This document shows positions 1-8,471 of a DNA stretch of 64,000 nucleotides, piece after piece. Numbering within the stretch: position 1 is the stretch's first letter; each line of letters starts with the position of its first letter. Made by a program: the position numbers and the translations under genes. The DNA lies in assembly GCF_019880635.1 (NCBI RefSeq), contig NZ_JAINVX010000004.1:124001-188000 (forward strand). Direction: 5' to 3'. This stretch comes from Hanstruepera marina (GTDB lineage Bacteria; Bacteroidota; Bacteroidia; Flavobacteriales; Flavobacteriaceae). The notes under the pieces were generated by a model. That model was not told the origin of the DNA, ran no database searches, and saw nothing but the letters and a program-made list of their open reading frames with translations.

Positions 1-976
1 AACCACCAACACTGCGATGTCCATTTAGGCCATTAATGCCTTCTTCCTTTAACATGGTTTCAAAGGTTTCCTTTAAGTCCTCATTGGTTAGGTTAAAGGT
101 AGCATTCATAATTGAGCGATCTTCTTTTGTTGAAAACCCTTTGAACAATGGGTTTAAATCAATTTCAGAATAAATTAATTGCGCTTTCTTTTCGTTTTCT
201 TTTTCAATAGCTTCAATACCGCCTAGATTTTTAAGCCACTCTAAATTAAGCATAGAAGTATACACTGCAAAAACAGGAGGCGTATTAAACATGCTACTTT
301 TACTGATATGTACCTTATAATCCATCATGGATGGTATTTTACGGGATACTTTGCCTAAAATATCTTCACGTACTACTACTAATGTGGTTCCTGCAGGACC
401 CATGTTTTTTTGTGCACCTGCATAAATTAAATCAAATTTTGTGAAGTCTAACTGACGTGAAAAAATATCACTGCTCATATCACACACCATAGGTATATCA
501 CACTCTGGAAACGCTTTCATTTGTGTTCCAAAAATGGTATTGTTGGAAGTACAGTGAAAATAATCGTAATCTTCAGGAATATCGTAACCCTTTGGAATGT
601 AATTATAGTTCGCATCTTTAGATGAGGCGACTTCGTAAATATCATCAAAAATACGGGCCTCTTTTATAGCTTTGTCGCTCCAAGTCCCTGTATTTAAGTA
701 GCCTGCTCGCTTTTCCAAAAGGTTAAGGGCAACCATTAAAAATTGTGTACTGGCACCACCCTGCAAGAAAAGTGCTTTGTAGCCTTTGCCTTCAAGACCT
801 AACAATTCTAAAACCAAAGCACGTGCCTTTTCCATGACATCTACAAAAGGTTTGCTTCTGTGCGATATTTCCAATAATGATAAACCGTTATCGAAATCTA
901 AAATAGCTTCAGATGCTTTTAGCATAACTTCCTTTGGTAAAATGCATGGTCCTGCACTAAAATTGTGTCTTTTCAT
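1..976 (-). CDS. serC: Phosphoserine aminotransferase, 3' end cut by window edge
   Basis: PLP-dependent enzyme of serine biosynthesis that converts 3-phosphohydroxypyruvate plus glutamate to phosphoserine. Reading the minus strand from ATG at 976 gives MKRHNFSAGPCILP, a typical SerC N-terminus. An LQGGAST phosphate-binding motif follows near residue 72, and the PLP lysine lies in AGAQKNMGP (about residue 190). The frame stays open to the window start, so about 325 residues are visible and roughly 30 C-terminal residues are missing (family length about 355). The acyl-CoA reductase lies upstream on the same strand with a 73 bp gap. In this group serC is commonly followed by a phosphoglycerate dehydrogenase gene, which would lie outside the window. 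Confidence 0.95.
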   Translation of the reverse strand, partial: MKRHNFSAGPCILPKEVMLKASEAILDFDNGLSLLEISHRSKPFVDVMEKARALVLELLGLEGKGYKALFLQGGASTQFLMVALNLLEKRAGYLNTGTWSDKAIKEARIFDDIYEVASSKDANYNYIPKGYDIPEDYDYFHCTSNNTIFGTQMKAFPECDIPMVCDMSSDIFSRQLDFTKFDLIYAGAQKNMGPAGTTLVVVREDILGKVSRKIPSMMDYKVHISKSSMFNTPPVFAVYTSMLNLEWLKNLGGIEAIEKENEKKAQLIYSEIDLNPLFKGFSTKEDRSIMNATFNLTNEDLKETFETMLKEEGINGLNGHRSVGG

Positions 977-1049
977 AGTGAGTTTTTTAATAAGCACAAA
1001 GGTGCTAAATTCTTATAAGAATGCCGTTAATAAATTGATAATTTATCAA

Positions 1050-2108
1050 CTATATTTTTAACAAAAATGCAATGGTATCCACATTATCGGCATAGTCCCA
1101 AAGCTGTGGATTTTGAGTTTGCCCAAAACCAACAGACTGTTCTATTATGTCTTTTGATACCACGCATTGAATTTTGTCGGTTTCAGCTTGTAATCTATCC
1201 TGTAACTGTTCTAAACTATCGTAGTATTCGTAAAAAACGGTAGCAATCGGCGAGGCGTAGCTTTTATCTTCCTTAATCATTAAAAAGCCATTTTCAAGCA
1301 TATCAAATTCGCTCATTAAATACACGGCTTTGTTATAGTCGTAATTGTTGGCATATTTAGTTTGCTCGATTATAGGATGCCATTTATACATGCCTTGAAA
1401 AAAGCCATCAAAATTATAGTATTTAGGCACAAATAATTTCGATACATTTCGGCAACCCAGACCATAATATCTAAAAATATCTTCAGATAGGTTTTCAAAG
1501 TCTTCAGGCGTTTCATTACCAGTCAATACCGCAACTGAATTTCTGTTCTTTCTAATTATGGAGGGTTTTCCTCTAAAATAATATTCAAAATAACGCGCTG
1601 TATTATCGCTACCAGTGGCAATAACCGCATCAAAGTCGTTTAGTTTGTCTTCGGTAAATGTAATTTTACCTTTAAAGCTTGGTTCAACATACTCCAAATA
1701 TTTGCTCAAATAGGGTAGTAGATGCTTATCGTTAGACGACTGTTTAACCATAACCTCATGGCCAGAAATTAATACTGCCAAAAAATCGTGAAAACCAACC
1801 AGCGGAATATTCCCTGCCATAATTATAGCCACTTGTTTGGGCTTGTAAACATTAAAGTTATACTTTGAAACCCAGGTTGTAATATTGCTTTTAGTCAAGG
1901 CATTAGCCCAATTATTAAAAGCAAAGGTTATATTTTCTATCGTAAACCAACCGTTGTGTTCTTCAGCCAGTTTTATTTGGTGTTTAAAGCCATCAAAAAA
2001 AAGATCGTTATGTAGCACAGCATCATTTTTGGTAAAATTAGGTGTGCTAAATTGCCCAAGAAATTTTCCCAGTTCTACAAACACATTAATTCTTTTTTCT
2101 AAATCCAT
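1050..2108 (-). CDS. Acyl-CoA reductase (LuxC family)
   Basis: 352 residues resembling the LuxC family, which reduces acyl-CoA or acyl thioesters to aldehydes through a Cys nucleophile and NAD(P)H within an aldehyde-dehydrogenase fold. A nucleotide-binding-like [11 protein letters not shown] segment lies near residues 95-105, [15 protein letters not shown] near 164-178, and the candidate catalytic Cys is in GLGCRN (about residue 219). It is divergent from the ferredoxin gene (76 bp between starts) and upstream of serC on the same strand. The LuxC family is established, but the physiological substrate cannot be read from sequence. Pairing with a ferredoxin suggests an oxidoreductase role outside light emission, because no other lux genes are present. 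Confidence 0.85.
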   Translation of the reverse strand: MDLEKRINVFVELGKFLGQFSTPNFTKNDAVLHNDLFFDGFKHQIKLAEEHNGWFTIENITFAFNNWANALTKSNITTWVSKYNFNVYKPKQVAIIMAGNIPLVGFHDFLAVLISGHEVMVKQSSNDKHLLPYLSKYLEYVEPSFKGKITFTEDKLNDFDAVIATGSDNTARYFEYYFRGKPSIIRKNRNSVAVLTGNETPEDFENLSEDIFRYYGLGCRNVSKLFVPKYYNFDGFFQGMYKWHPIIEQTKYANNYDYNKAVYLMSEFDMLENGFLMIKEDKSYASPIATVFYEYYDSLEQLQDRLQAETDKIQCVVSKDIIEQSVGFGQTQNPQLWDYADNVDTIAFLLKI

Positions 2109-2114
2109 AGTTCA

Positions 2115-2146
2115 TTTGGTTATGAATGGTTTTGGCTTTATTTTTG
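2115..2146 (+). promoter_or_regulatory. Bacteroidota-type promoter for the ferredoxin gene
   Basis: TTTG at 2115-2118 and TATTTTTG at 2139-2146 are 20 nt apart, matching the Bacteroidota -33/-7 consensus (TTTG, then TAnnTTTG). The start codon follows 38 nt downstream. A TAAATTTG on the opposite strand (2153-2160) could be the -7 box of the divergent acyl-CoA reductase, but no well-spaced -33 box was seen for it. Confidence 0.65.
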
Positions 2147-2184
2147 CAGCTGCAAATTTAAGCAAACTAAAACGAAAAATTACT

Positions 2185-2538
2185 ATGGCAATTATAATAA
2201 CAGACGAATGTATTAACTGTGGCGCATGTGAACCTGAATGTCCAAACACGGCTATTTATGAAGGTGCAGACGATTGGCGTTATAACGACGGTACAAGTTT
2301 GTCGGGAAAAGTGGTGCTTCCAGATGGAAAAGAAGTTGATGCTGACGAAGCCCAGGAGCCTATTAGTGATGAGATTTACTACATTGTTCCAGATAAGTGT
2401 ACCGAGTGTAAAGGCTTCCACGAAGAACCACAATGTGCGGCTGTATGCCCTGTGGATTGCTGTGTACCAGACGACGACCATGTAGAAAGTGAAGAAACCT
2501 TATTGGGCAAACAACGTTTTATGCACCCAGAAGATTAA
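2185..2538 (+). CDS. Two-cluster [4Fe-4S] ferredoxin
   Basis: 117-residue soluble electron carrier. Cluster 1 ligands are C9, C12, C15 and C19 ([12 protein letters not shown]), and cluster 2 ligands are C72, C75, C84 and C88, with an 8-residue spacing between the second and third Cys of the second motif. Extra Cys at 92 and 93 follow the second motif. An insertion of about 50 acidic residues separates the two motifs. The ATG at 2185 is preferred because it starts directly at the ferredoxin fold ([10 protein letters not shown]) and lies 38 nt after a good promoter. The in-frame extension back to 1885 overlaps the divergent gene and is not protein-like. A strong terminator follows, so the gene is monocistronic. 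Confidence 0.92.
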   Translation: MAIIITDECINCGACEPECPNTAIYEGADDWRYNDGTSLSGKVVLPDGKEVDADEAQEPISDEIYYIVPDKCTECKGFHEEPQCAAVCPVDCCVPDDDHVESEETLLGKQRFMHPED

Positions 2539-2562
2539 TATATTTTTGTGACAACTATATTT

Positions 2563-2592
2563 AAAACCTCAAGTATTTGCTTGAGGTTTTTT
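2563..2592 (+). terminator. Rho-independent terminator after the ferredoxin gene
   Basis: Perfect 11-bp stem AAAACCTCAAG (2563-2573) / CTTGAGGTTTT (2580-2590) with a 6-nt loop, running into a T tract. It separates the conserved ferredoxin gene from the accessory cluster that follows. Confidence 0.9.
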
Positions 2593-2691
2593 GTTTAGAA
2601 GCTTTAATAAAATCTTTTTCCTAAATTAGACAACAAACTCATTATGAACAAATAAACCTATCCACATCCTTAACAGATAACCAACCAACCC

Positions 2692-3468
2692 ATGATAAAA
2701 TTCTTTAGGAGAATACGCCAGCAATTACTATCAGAAGGCAAAACAGGCAAATACTTAAAATACGCCATTGGCGAAATCATTCTGGTAGTCATCGGTATTC
2801 TAATAGCCTTACAAATAAACAACTGGAATGAAAAAGAAAAACTAAAAGTTGAAGAAGTCAAGTTTCTAAAAAACTTCAAGCAGAGCCTAATTGCTGATAT
2901 GGATTTCAATAATTTTAGATTTGAAAAGTATGCGCTCACCAAAGAATCTATTTCTTTTTTGTTAAACCATATTGAACAAGATTTACCTTATCAAGATGCC
3001 TTGAAATATCATTTTGGAAGAATTACACAAACTTGGACACCTAAAATAAATACAGAAGTGTTTGAAGCATTAAAATCAAATGACTTAAACCTCATATCCA
3101 ATGATGAATTGAGAGATAAATTAATCAGCTATTATTCTTGGTCAAGTAATGTGTTAGATGCACAAATTAATAAATATGTTCAAAGAATTGAAGATGCGAA
3201 TTCAACTATCTTTAGTACACGATTTAATGCTTTATGGAACGGAGACTATAAAAAATATAAATTAACTGGAAATTTTGCCGATTTAAAACTGGAAATGACG
3301 CCTAACAACTTTGATGAGCTTAAAAGCGATTTGGAATTTATGTATTTTCTACGCAGCCTTAAGAACCAATTTTATTGGGACGTAGAAGTGAGTCAAAATG
3401 AGATTAATAAAAAAATAGACGATTTAATAAAGTCAATCGACAATGAATTGAATGTTAACCATAATTAA
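2692..3468 (+). CDS. DUF6090-type membrane protein, paralogue 1 of 7
   Basis: 258 residues, function unknown. The N-terminus is a basic amphipathic stretch (MIKFFRRIRQQLL), then GKTGKYLKYAIGE, then one membrane segment (about 28-46) ending in the family hallmark ALQINNWNE. The remainder is helical and probably coiled-coil. A second conserved patch, FEALKSNDLNLISNDELR, lies at about 124-141, and versions of it recur in all seven paralogues. I recognise the family as DUF6090 from memory of the N-terminal signature. It is preceded by ACCAACCAACCC directly before the ATG, a leader partly shared by siblings. The next paralogue begins 3 nt after its stop, so the genes are probably co-transcribed. 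Confidence 0.8.
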   Translation: MIKFFRRIRQQLLSEGKTGKYLKYAIGEIILVVIGILIALQINNWNEKEKLKVEEVKFLKNFKQSLIADMDFNNFRFEKYALTKESISFLLNHIEQDLPYQDALKYHFGRITQTWTPKINTEVFEALKSNDLNLISNDELRDKLISYYSWSSNVLDAQINKYVQRIEDANSTIFSTRFNALWNGDYKKYKLTGNFADLKLEMTPNNFDELKSDLEFMYFLRSLKNQFYWDVEVSQNEINKKIDDLIKSIDNELNVNHN

Positions 3469-3471
3469 CCC

Positions 3472-4236
3472 ATGATAAAATTCTTCCGTAAAATCCGCCA
3501 GCAATTACTTTCCGAAGGTAAAACAGGCAAATACTTAAAATACGCCATTGGCGAAATCATTCTGGTGGTTATCGGTATTCTCATTGCGCTACAAATCAAC
3601 AATTGGAATGAGACTAGACAAACTAGAAAAATTGAAAAAGAAATTCTGAATGTATTACTGGAAGATTTAAACTCTGCAAAAGCTTATTCATCTCAATACA
3701 TTAAAAGTGAGCAAAGCTACCTCGATATTATTGAAACAATACTACATAACGATTCCATAAAAACAATTTTAAACAGTAATGATAGAACGATAGAATATTT
3801 CAACAAAGCGTTTTGGGACTTCGAAATAAAAATTCCTGTAATTAATACGTATTCAGATTTAAAAAATGCAGGAAAAATTGCCATTGTTCAAAACGATTCT
3901 ATTCGAGATCGATTAAGCATTTTAGAGGCAAATATTTATAATTTAGATAAGCTAATCCAAGATAGGATGAATGTTCATCAAATAAGGATTGATGAAATAT
4001 GCGTGGAAAATGTTAATTTTCTTCAACTTTTAAAATTTAAAATGCCTGATTATAATATTTCATTAGGTACCCAAAACGACTATATCGAAATTATGGCACA
4101 ACCAAAAGTACGTAACTTAATGGGAATTAAAGCTGTTCTGACCAATGAAGCATTAGGATATAGAAAAAACCTTCACAACGAAATAGTATCTATTATTCAG
4201 TTGATAAAGACCGAACTAAATGAAAGTCAAAATTAA
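3472..4236 (+). CDS. DUF6090-type membrane protein, paralogue 2 of 7
   Basis: 254 residues. Its first 47 residues are nearly identical to paralogue 1, and the DNA over the first 140 bases also differs at few positions, including third codon positions. After INNWNE the sequence diverges almost completely. The central patch here is YSDLKNAGKIAIVQNDSIRDRL. There is one N-terminal membrane segment and a long helical tail, so the likely topology is a single-pass inner-membrane anchor with a soluble C-terminal domain. Spacing of 3 nt to the gene before and 20 nt to the gene after suggests an operon. Function unknown. Confidence 0.8.
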   Translation: MIKFFRKIRQQLLSEGKTGKYLKYAIGEIILVVIGILIALQINNWNETRQTRKIEKEILNVLLEDLNSAKAYSSQYIKSEQSYLDIIETILHNDSIKTILNSNDRTIEYFNKAFWDFEIKIPVINTYSDLKNAGKIAIVQNDSIRDRLSILEANIYNLDKLIQDRMNVHQIRIDEICVENVNFLQLLKFKMPDYNISLGTQNDYIEIMAQPKVRNLMGIKAVLTNEALGYRKNLHNEIVSIIQLIKTELNESQN

Positions 4237-4256
4237 AAAGCATAACCAACTATTCC

Positions 4257-5021
4257 ATGATAAAATTCTTTAGAAAGATTAGACAAAACTTACTGTCAGA
4301 GGGCAAAACAGGTAAGTACCTAAAATATGCCATTGGCGAAATCACCCTCGTAGTAATTGGTATTCTAATTGCCTTACAGATAAACAACTGGAACGAAAAC
4401 CGAAAAAACAGGATAACAGAAGCAGACTATTACTGTAGAATTTTGGACGATTTTGAACTCAATGAAAAATTAATAGATGATACCGCGGAGCTCACAACCC
4501 GCAAAATAAAGCTTTGTAAAGAGCTGATTTTAGATTTAAACACCATTCCTAATGATAGAAGTGACATACTCAATAAATTTGTATTGGCCTTAAGACAGGA
4601 CGTTTTTGTACCCAGTAATATTGCCTTTGAAGAAATAACATCCTCTGGCCAATTAAAGCTGTTAACAGATTTAGAACTTAAAAACAGACTGATTAGGCAT
4701 AGTACCTTTTTAAATAATATTTTAAACCTGCTTCAAGAGAACAGGAATGAAATTATTAGCAGAATGGGAGATTTTGATTCAGTTACTAATTTTGGCTTTC
4801 AAGATTTAGATTATCTCAATAAAGCACTTGATAAAGAACATTTAGACCTATTGCCAAAAAACAACTGGAACAACGAGCCTGATAACCCTTTATTTTTAAA
4901 GTTTCAAGACAATCTGATTTTTTTTGTAGGTATGCTTGTTAGGCAAAAACAGCATTTAGCAAACTTAAAGGCCGAAATGCAAGAACCTCTAAAACTGTTA
5001 AAAGCCAAAAATTGTCAATAA
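4257..5021 (+). CDS. DUF6090-type membrane protein, paralogue 3 of 7
   Basis: 254 residues with the shared N-terminus (MIKFFRKIRQNLLSEGKTG, membrane segment, LQINNWNEN). The central family patch is FEEITSSGQLKLLTDLELKNRL. The C-terminal half is unrelated at a glance to paralogues 1 and 2 except for that patch. It is followed by a 164-nt gap holding an abortive copy of the family leader and start plus a foreign repeat. Function unknown. Confidence 0.8.
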   Translation: MIKFFRKIRQNLLSEGKTGKYLKYAIGEITLVVIGILIALQINNWNENRKNRITEADYYCRILDDFELNEKLIDDTAELTTRKIKLCKELILDLNTIPNDRSDILNKFVLALRQDVFVPSNIAFEEITSSGQLKLLTDLELKNRLIRHSTFLNNILNLLQENRNEIISRMGDFDSVTNFGFQDLDYLNKALDKEHLDLLPKNNWNNEPDNPLFLKFQDNLIFFVGMLVRQKQHLANLKAEMQEPLKLLKAKNCQ

Positions 5022-5032
5022 CGTAAGACCAG

Positions 5033-5175
5033 ACCAACCAACCCATGATATTGCCGCAATGTAGTTTTGCCATGCAAAACCGAGCGTCTAGTAGACGTTC
5101 GATGGAGGCACCCGCGTTAGCGGATAACTTATACTTATTTAAAGATAGCCGCTTGCGGAAAGCTCAAAATTAAAA
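5033..5175. repeat. Truncated DUF6090 start joined to an interspersed repeat element
   Basis: ACCAACCAACCCATGATA at 5033-5050 is an 18-bp exact copy of the leader and first codons of paralogue 1 (2680-2697). After ATGATA the sequence switches to unrelated, relatively GC-rich DNA with inverted repeats (CGTCTA-G-TAGACG; GCCGCTTGCGG). The frame from 5045 stays open for 42 codons (MILPQCSFAM ... RLRKAQN) to TAA at 5171. I think this is an insertion that beheaded a former paralogue or landed at its start, and that the short reading frame is incidental. The element resembles short dispersed repeats of flavobacterial genomes (recollection, not checked). Confidence 0.5.
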
Positions 5176-5185
5176 TATGTGAAAT

Positions 5186-5929
5186 ATGATTAAGTTTTTT
5201 AGACACATACGATACAACCTTATGGAACAAAACAAAACAGGCAAATACCTAAAATATGCTATTGGTGAAATAATACTGGTGGTTATTGGTATTTTGATAG
5301 CGCTTCAAATCAATAATTGGAATGAAGATCAAAAAGCCAATCATAGACAGTCATTAGTTTTAAAGGAACTTGTCAATTCAATAAACAACGATTTAAGTGA
5401 ATATGAAAAATATCTAGACCCAAGGCTTAAGAAAAAGAAAAGCGGTCTTGATAGCCTTCAGGCTTATATTCTTGGAAACAAAAAAATTGAAGATTCCCTT
5501 TTCTTTAAATTTTTCAACAAGATACAACAAGATGTTCATTTTCGTTATGGCAATGGTCCTTTTGAAGCGCTTAAATCAAGTGGTTTGGATTTAATTAGGA
5601 ATGATGCCTTAAGGTCACAAATCAATAACACCTACACAGGAGATTTACCTAATGTGGTATTATTCGCCAATGAGTTATACTATGAAACCAAGCCTAAAAT
5701 AGACGAGTTGTACTATAAATTTATCGGAATCAAACCTATTTATCTCGAAGATGGAACAAAAGCCCTTGCTGAAACCTTAATTGTCGATGATATCCTAAAC
5801 AATCAAGATTTTCTTTTGGCTTTTCATTTAGAGAAAAACAAATACGAACAATATATATCTCGTTTAGAACAAATTAGATCTATTTTATTAGGCATAAAAT
5901 CAGTAATAGAAAAAGAATTAAATAAATAA
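5186..5929 (+). CDS. DUF6090-type membrane protein, paralogue 4 of 7
   Basis: 247 residues. The N-terminus MIKFFRHIRYNLMEQNKTGKY is slightly more diverged than in paralogues 1-3. Then come the shared membrane segment and ALQINNWNED. The central patch FEALKSSGLDLIRNDALR is the clearest version of the family's second motif. The start at 5186 begins exactly at the family signature. The gene follows the repeat element without an obvious promoter of its own. Function unknown. Confidence 0.8.
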   Translation: MIKFFRHIRYNLMEQNKTGKYLKYAIGEIILVVIGILIALQINNWNEDQKANHRQSLVLKELVNSINNDLSEYEKYLDPRLKKKKSGLDSLQAYILGNKKIEDSLFFKFFNKIQQDVHFRYGNGPFEALKSSGLDLIRNDALRSQINNTYTGDLPNVVLFANELYYETKPKIDELYYKFIGIKPIYLEDGTKALAETLIVDDILNNQDFLLAFHLEKNKYEQYISRLEQIRSILLGIKSVIEKELNK

Positions 5930-5943
5930 CCAAAGCACAACCC

Positions 5944-6669
5944 ATGATAAAATTCTTTAGACATATTCGCCAAAACTTGCTTTCAGAAAACAAAACAGGC
6001 AAGTACCTAAAATATGCCATTGGCGAAATCATCCTTGTAGTTATTGGTATTCTTATTGCACTTCAAATAAATAACTGGAATAATGACAGAAATGACAGAA
6101 AGTTGGAAAAGCAGTATTTGGCAGGCCTTCTTAATGACCTTCAATCGGACTCTATCGCGATTAATGATCTCATAATAATGTCTAATGAGCAAGTTCGAAG
6201 AAAAGAAAAATTGCACAACTATTTTGATGGACATCAGTTTTCAAATGATTCTATTGCTCACTTCTTTGCACCTCAATGGGGAATGCCTGTTGGATTCGTT
6301 CCAAATACTGTCACGCTTGATGAAATGAAGAGTTCCGGTGGGATTAGTTTGATTGGGAAACAAGACATTCGAAAGAATATTATTGAAATGTATAATACGT
6401 ACCAAGAATTTATAAATGGTGACCAAGCATACTATGAACGAAACAGGTTCGAATTGAGAAAAATGGCATTTAAAATTCCTCACGTATTTGACAGCGCATC
6501 ATTGAATAATGCAATTAAGCCAGATATAGTAGAAGCTTTAAAAAATGATGAATTAAGGAATGGTATTTTGGCTAATTATGCCATTGGGGTGAATAAAGAA
6601 CTTATAACGTTGCAAGAGAAAAACCACGAATTATTAAAACTACTAACTACATATCTATCCCAACTTTAA
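5944..6669 (+). CDS. DUF6090-type membrane protein, paralogue 5 of 7
   Basis: 241 residues. Shared N-terminus MIKFFRHIRQNLLSENKTG, membrane segment and LQINNWNND. The central patch is LDEMKSSGGISLIGKQDIRKN. The 14-nt gap before it contains AAAGCACAAC, the same sequence that forms the left end of the palindromic sites downstream, so it may sit at an old cassette boundary. A 21-nt hairpin (AAGCACAA/TTGTGCTT) follows its stop. Function unknown. Confidence 0.8.
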   Translation: MIKFFRHIRQNLLSENKTGKYLKYAIGEIILVVIGILIALQINNWNNDRNDRKLEKQYLAGLLNDLQSDSIAINDLIIMSNEQVRRKEKLHNYFDGHQFSNDSIAHFFAPQWGMPVGFVPNTVTLDEMKSSGGISLIGKQDIRKNIIEMYNTYQEFINGDQAYYERNRFELRKMAFKIPHVFDSASLNNAIKPDIVEALKNDELRNGILANYAIGVNKELITLQEKNHELLKLLTTYLSQL

Positions 6670-6678
6670 AAAATAACA

Positions 6679-6701
6679 AAAGCACAATCACGTTGTGCTT
6701 C
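6679..6701. repeat. Collapsed attC-like site or hairpin between DUF6090 paralogues 5 and 6
   Basis: AAGCACAA (6680-6687) and TTGTGCTT (6693-6700) form a perfect 8-bp stem with a 5-nt loop. The same two arms (AAGCACAAC and GTTGTGCTT) bound the full-size palindromic site at 8245-8381, so this looks like a version with the whole interior deleted. It could also simply be a terminator, but the following T content is weak. Confidence 0.5.
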
Positions 6702-6722
6702 ATTATAACCAACCGCTAACCA

Positions 6723-7490
6723 ATGATTAAATTCTTTAGAAAAATTAGGCAAAATTTAATTTCAGAAGGAAAAACTGGAAAGTACTTTAAATATGCCATT
6801 GGTGAAATCCTTCTCGTTATGATAGGCATTCTATTGGCCTTACAGGTAAACAACTGGAATAATAGCAGAATTGAGGATAATCGTGAACAAACGATTTTAA
6901 GGAATTTACATTCCGATTTTCGTGAAAATATTACCGAATTGAATAGAATTTATGAAGGCACAGAGGAATCGTATAAATCATCTGTAAGACTTCTAGAAAT
7001 TGTTAAAGATAGCATTCAATTAAAGCCCAAAGAGATAGAAGCTCTTCTTAATTCTATTATTAATGGTTTTTATTCCTTAGATCTAAATTCTGCCTCAGTG
7101 GATGAAATTATAAATACTGGTTCACTTAATATTATTAAAGATGTCGAGCTAAGGAAACATATTTCCAATTGGTCATTTATAGTAGCAGATTCGGAAGATG
7201 ATATTGAAATTTTCTACGATTATATGTTCAATTTTTTTATTCCTTCGTTAACAGACAAAACAACTTTAAGAAATATAGGCATTCCAGATTTCTTAATGAA
7301 ACGACTTGACATTCCACAAGTCTCTCCTTCTAATTTCAAATTAGATCAAAACACTACATTAAGGACAGTCGAATTTGAAAATGAACTTTACAATAATTCT
7401 TTGAACCTTGTTTATATTTTGGATAATTATAAAAAAATAGAGGAATACTTAAATGACACATTAAAACTCATTGAAAAAAATATTAAATGA
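6723..7490 (+). CDS. DUF6090-type membrane protein, paralogue 6 of 7
   Basis: 255 residues. The N-terminus MIKFFRKIRQNLISEGKTG and membrane segment are slightly diverged (LVMIGILLALQVNNWNN). The central patch is VDEIINTGSLNIIKDVELRKH. A leader with ACCAACCGCTAACC precedes the start, and a closely similar leader (ACCAACCACTGATAAA) precedes the next cassette at 8389. The stop overlaps the start of paralogue 7 by 4 nt (ATGA), indicating translational coupling. Function unknown. Confidence 0.8.
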   Translation: MIKFFRKIRQNLISEGKTGKYFKYAIGEILLVMIGILLALQVNNWNNSRIEDNREQTILRNLHSDFRENITELNRIYEGTEESYKSSVRLLEIVKDSIQLKPKEIEALLNSIINGFYSLDLNSASVDEIINTGSLNIIKDVELRKHISNWSFIVADSEDDIEIFYDYMFNFFIPSLTDKTTLRNIGIPDFLMKRLDIPQVSPSNFKLDQNTTLRTVEFENELYNNSLNLVYILDNYKKIEEYLNDTLKLIEKNIK

Positions 7491-8242
7491 TCAAGTTCTT
7501 TAGAAAAATTAGACAAAATTTACTTTCAGAAGGTAAAACTGGAAAGTATCTAAAATATGCTATTGGAGAGATTATTCTTGTTGTCTTTGGAATTTTAATT
7601 GCACTTCAAATCAATAATTGGAACGAACAACGTAAAATTGAAAATAAAGGCAAAGATTATATTCAAGAAATATATAAAGAATTAAAAATTGAGAAATCAA
7701 ATATTGATTTAATACTAAATAGTTTATCAAATCAGTATAATGGTACAGAACATGTATTGTCTTTTTTCGAATCTGAAAACAAGCAATTAAAAGACACTGT
7801 TCAATTCACAAAGAATTTTTGGTCAACAACAAGATTATTTATTGTAGATAGAGACTTAAATACATTTGATAAATTAAAAAGTTCAGGGGAAAGCATACTA
7901 CTCAAAAACGACTCTTTATCAAACTTGTTAGACAGGTTCTATAAGAATTTTGATATTCGAATTTTGAATTTCAAAGAATTTCCAATACAAGTTAGAATGG
8001 ATTTAAGAAGAAAATCGTTTCCTATTGGAAGTATGAAAGACTTTAAATATGAAAATGAAAGTTCTAAATTAACACATCCATATATTAAAGAATATTTAAA
8101 TAATAGTGAGGTATATGAACTTCTGTTGTCTATTTTAAAGACCTGTCAATACAACACTCTTTTTTTCGAAGAACTATCGGAAGAGGCTTTACAGGTAATT
8201 AATTATATGGAAGAAAAATATCCTGATTTAAAGCTAAAATAA
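7487..8242 (+). CDS. DUF6090-type membrane protein, paralogue 7 of 7
   Basis: 251 residues with the same N-terminus (MIKFFRKIRQNLLSEGKTG), membrane segment and ALQINNWNE. At DNA level the shared region carries many synonymous differences compared with paralogues 1-2, so this copy has not been recently homogenised. The central patch is FDKLKSSGESILLKNDSLSNLL. ATGA overlap with paralogue 6 implies coupled translation. A palindromic attC-like site begins 3 nt after the stop. Function unknown. Confidence 0.8.
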   Translation: MIKFFRKIRQNLLSEGKTGKYLKYAIGEIILVVFGILIALQINNWNEQRKIENKGKDYIQEIYKELKIEKSNIDLILNSLSNQYNGTEHVLSFFESENKQLKDTVQFTKNFWSTTRLFIVDRDLNTFDKLKSSGESILLKNDSLSNLLDRFYKNFDIRILNFKEFPIQVRMDLRRKSFPIGSMKDFKYENESSKLTHPYIKEYLNNSEVYELLLSILKTCQYNTLFFEELSEEALQVINYMEEKYPDLKLK

Positions 8243-8244
8243 CG

Positions 8245-8381
8245 AAAGCACAACAACTTGTATAATTAATTACTTCTGAATTTCCTCATCGGAAATTCCT
8301 CGGAATTAATTAACTTGTGTACTCATCGGAAAATCAGTATGATTTTCCGTAACACAATTATACACGAACACGTTGTGCTTC
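8245..8381. repeat. attC-like palindromic site S2
   Basis: The left arm AAAGCACAAC (8245-8254) and right arm GTTGTGCTT (8372-8380) enclose inner arms GTATAATT and AATTATAC, with unequal spacers between outer and inner arms as in attC sites. Inside are two small hairpins (GAATTTCC/GGAAATTC and GGAAAATC/GATTTTCC). Left and right arms are complementary to each other here, and the right arm also matches the left arm of the next site at 11848. Confidence 0.6.
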
Positions 8382-8410
8382 ATTATGACCAACCACTGAT
8401 AAAATGAAAT

Positions 8411-8418
8411 TAATTTTG
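8411..8418 (+). promoter_or_regulatory. Possible -7 element upstream of the amidohydrolase
   Basis: TAATTTTG fits the TAnnTTTG consensus and lies 53 nt before the start codon, inside the cassette. No convincing TTG at -33 was seen at the right spacing, so this is weak. If real, the cassette carries its own promoter. Confidence 0.35.
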
Positions 8419-8471
8419 CATATCTTTAAAACAAACATTTAACATAATCACTAACTCAAAATTTTATTATT

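Noticed and set aside
1050-2108. Bioluminescence (lux) operon
   Set aside because: Only a LuxC-family reductase is present, without luxA, luxB, luxD or luxE.
1885-2184. 100-residue N-terminal extension of the ferredoxin
   Set aside because: It lies antisense to the acyl-CoA reductase gene and lacks ferredoxin similarity; the promoter is downstream of it.
5045-5173. 42-codon reading frame in the repeat element
   Set aside because: Created by joining the family start codon to a dispersed repeat; composition is not protein-like.
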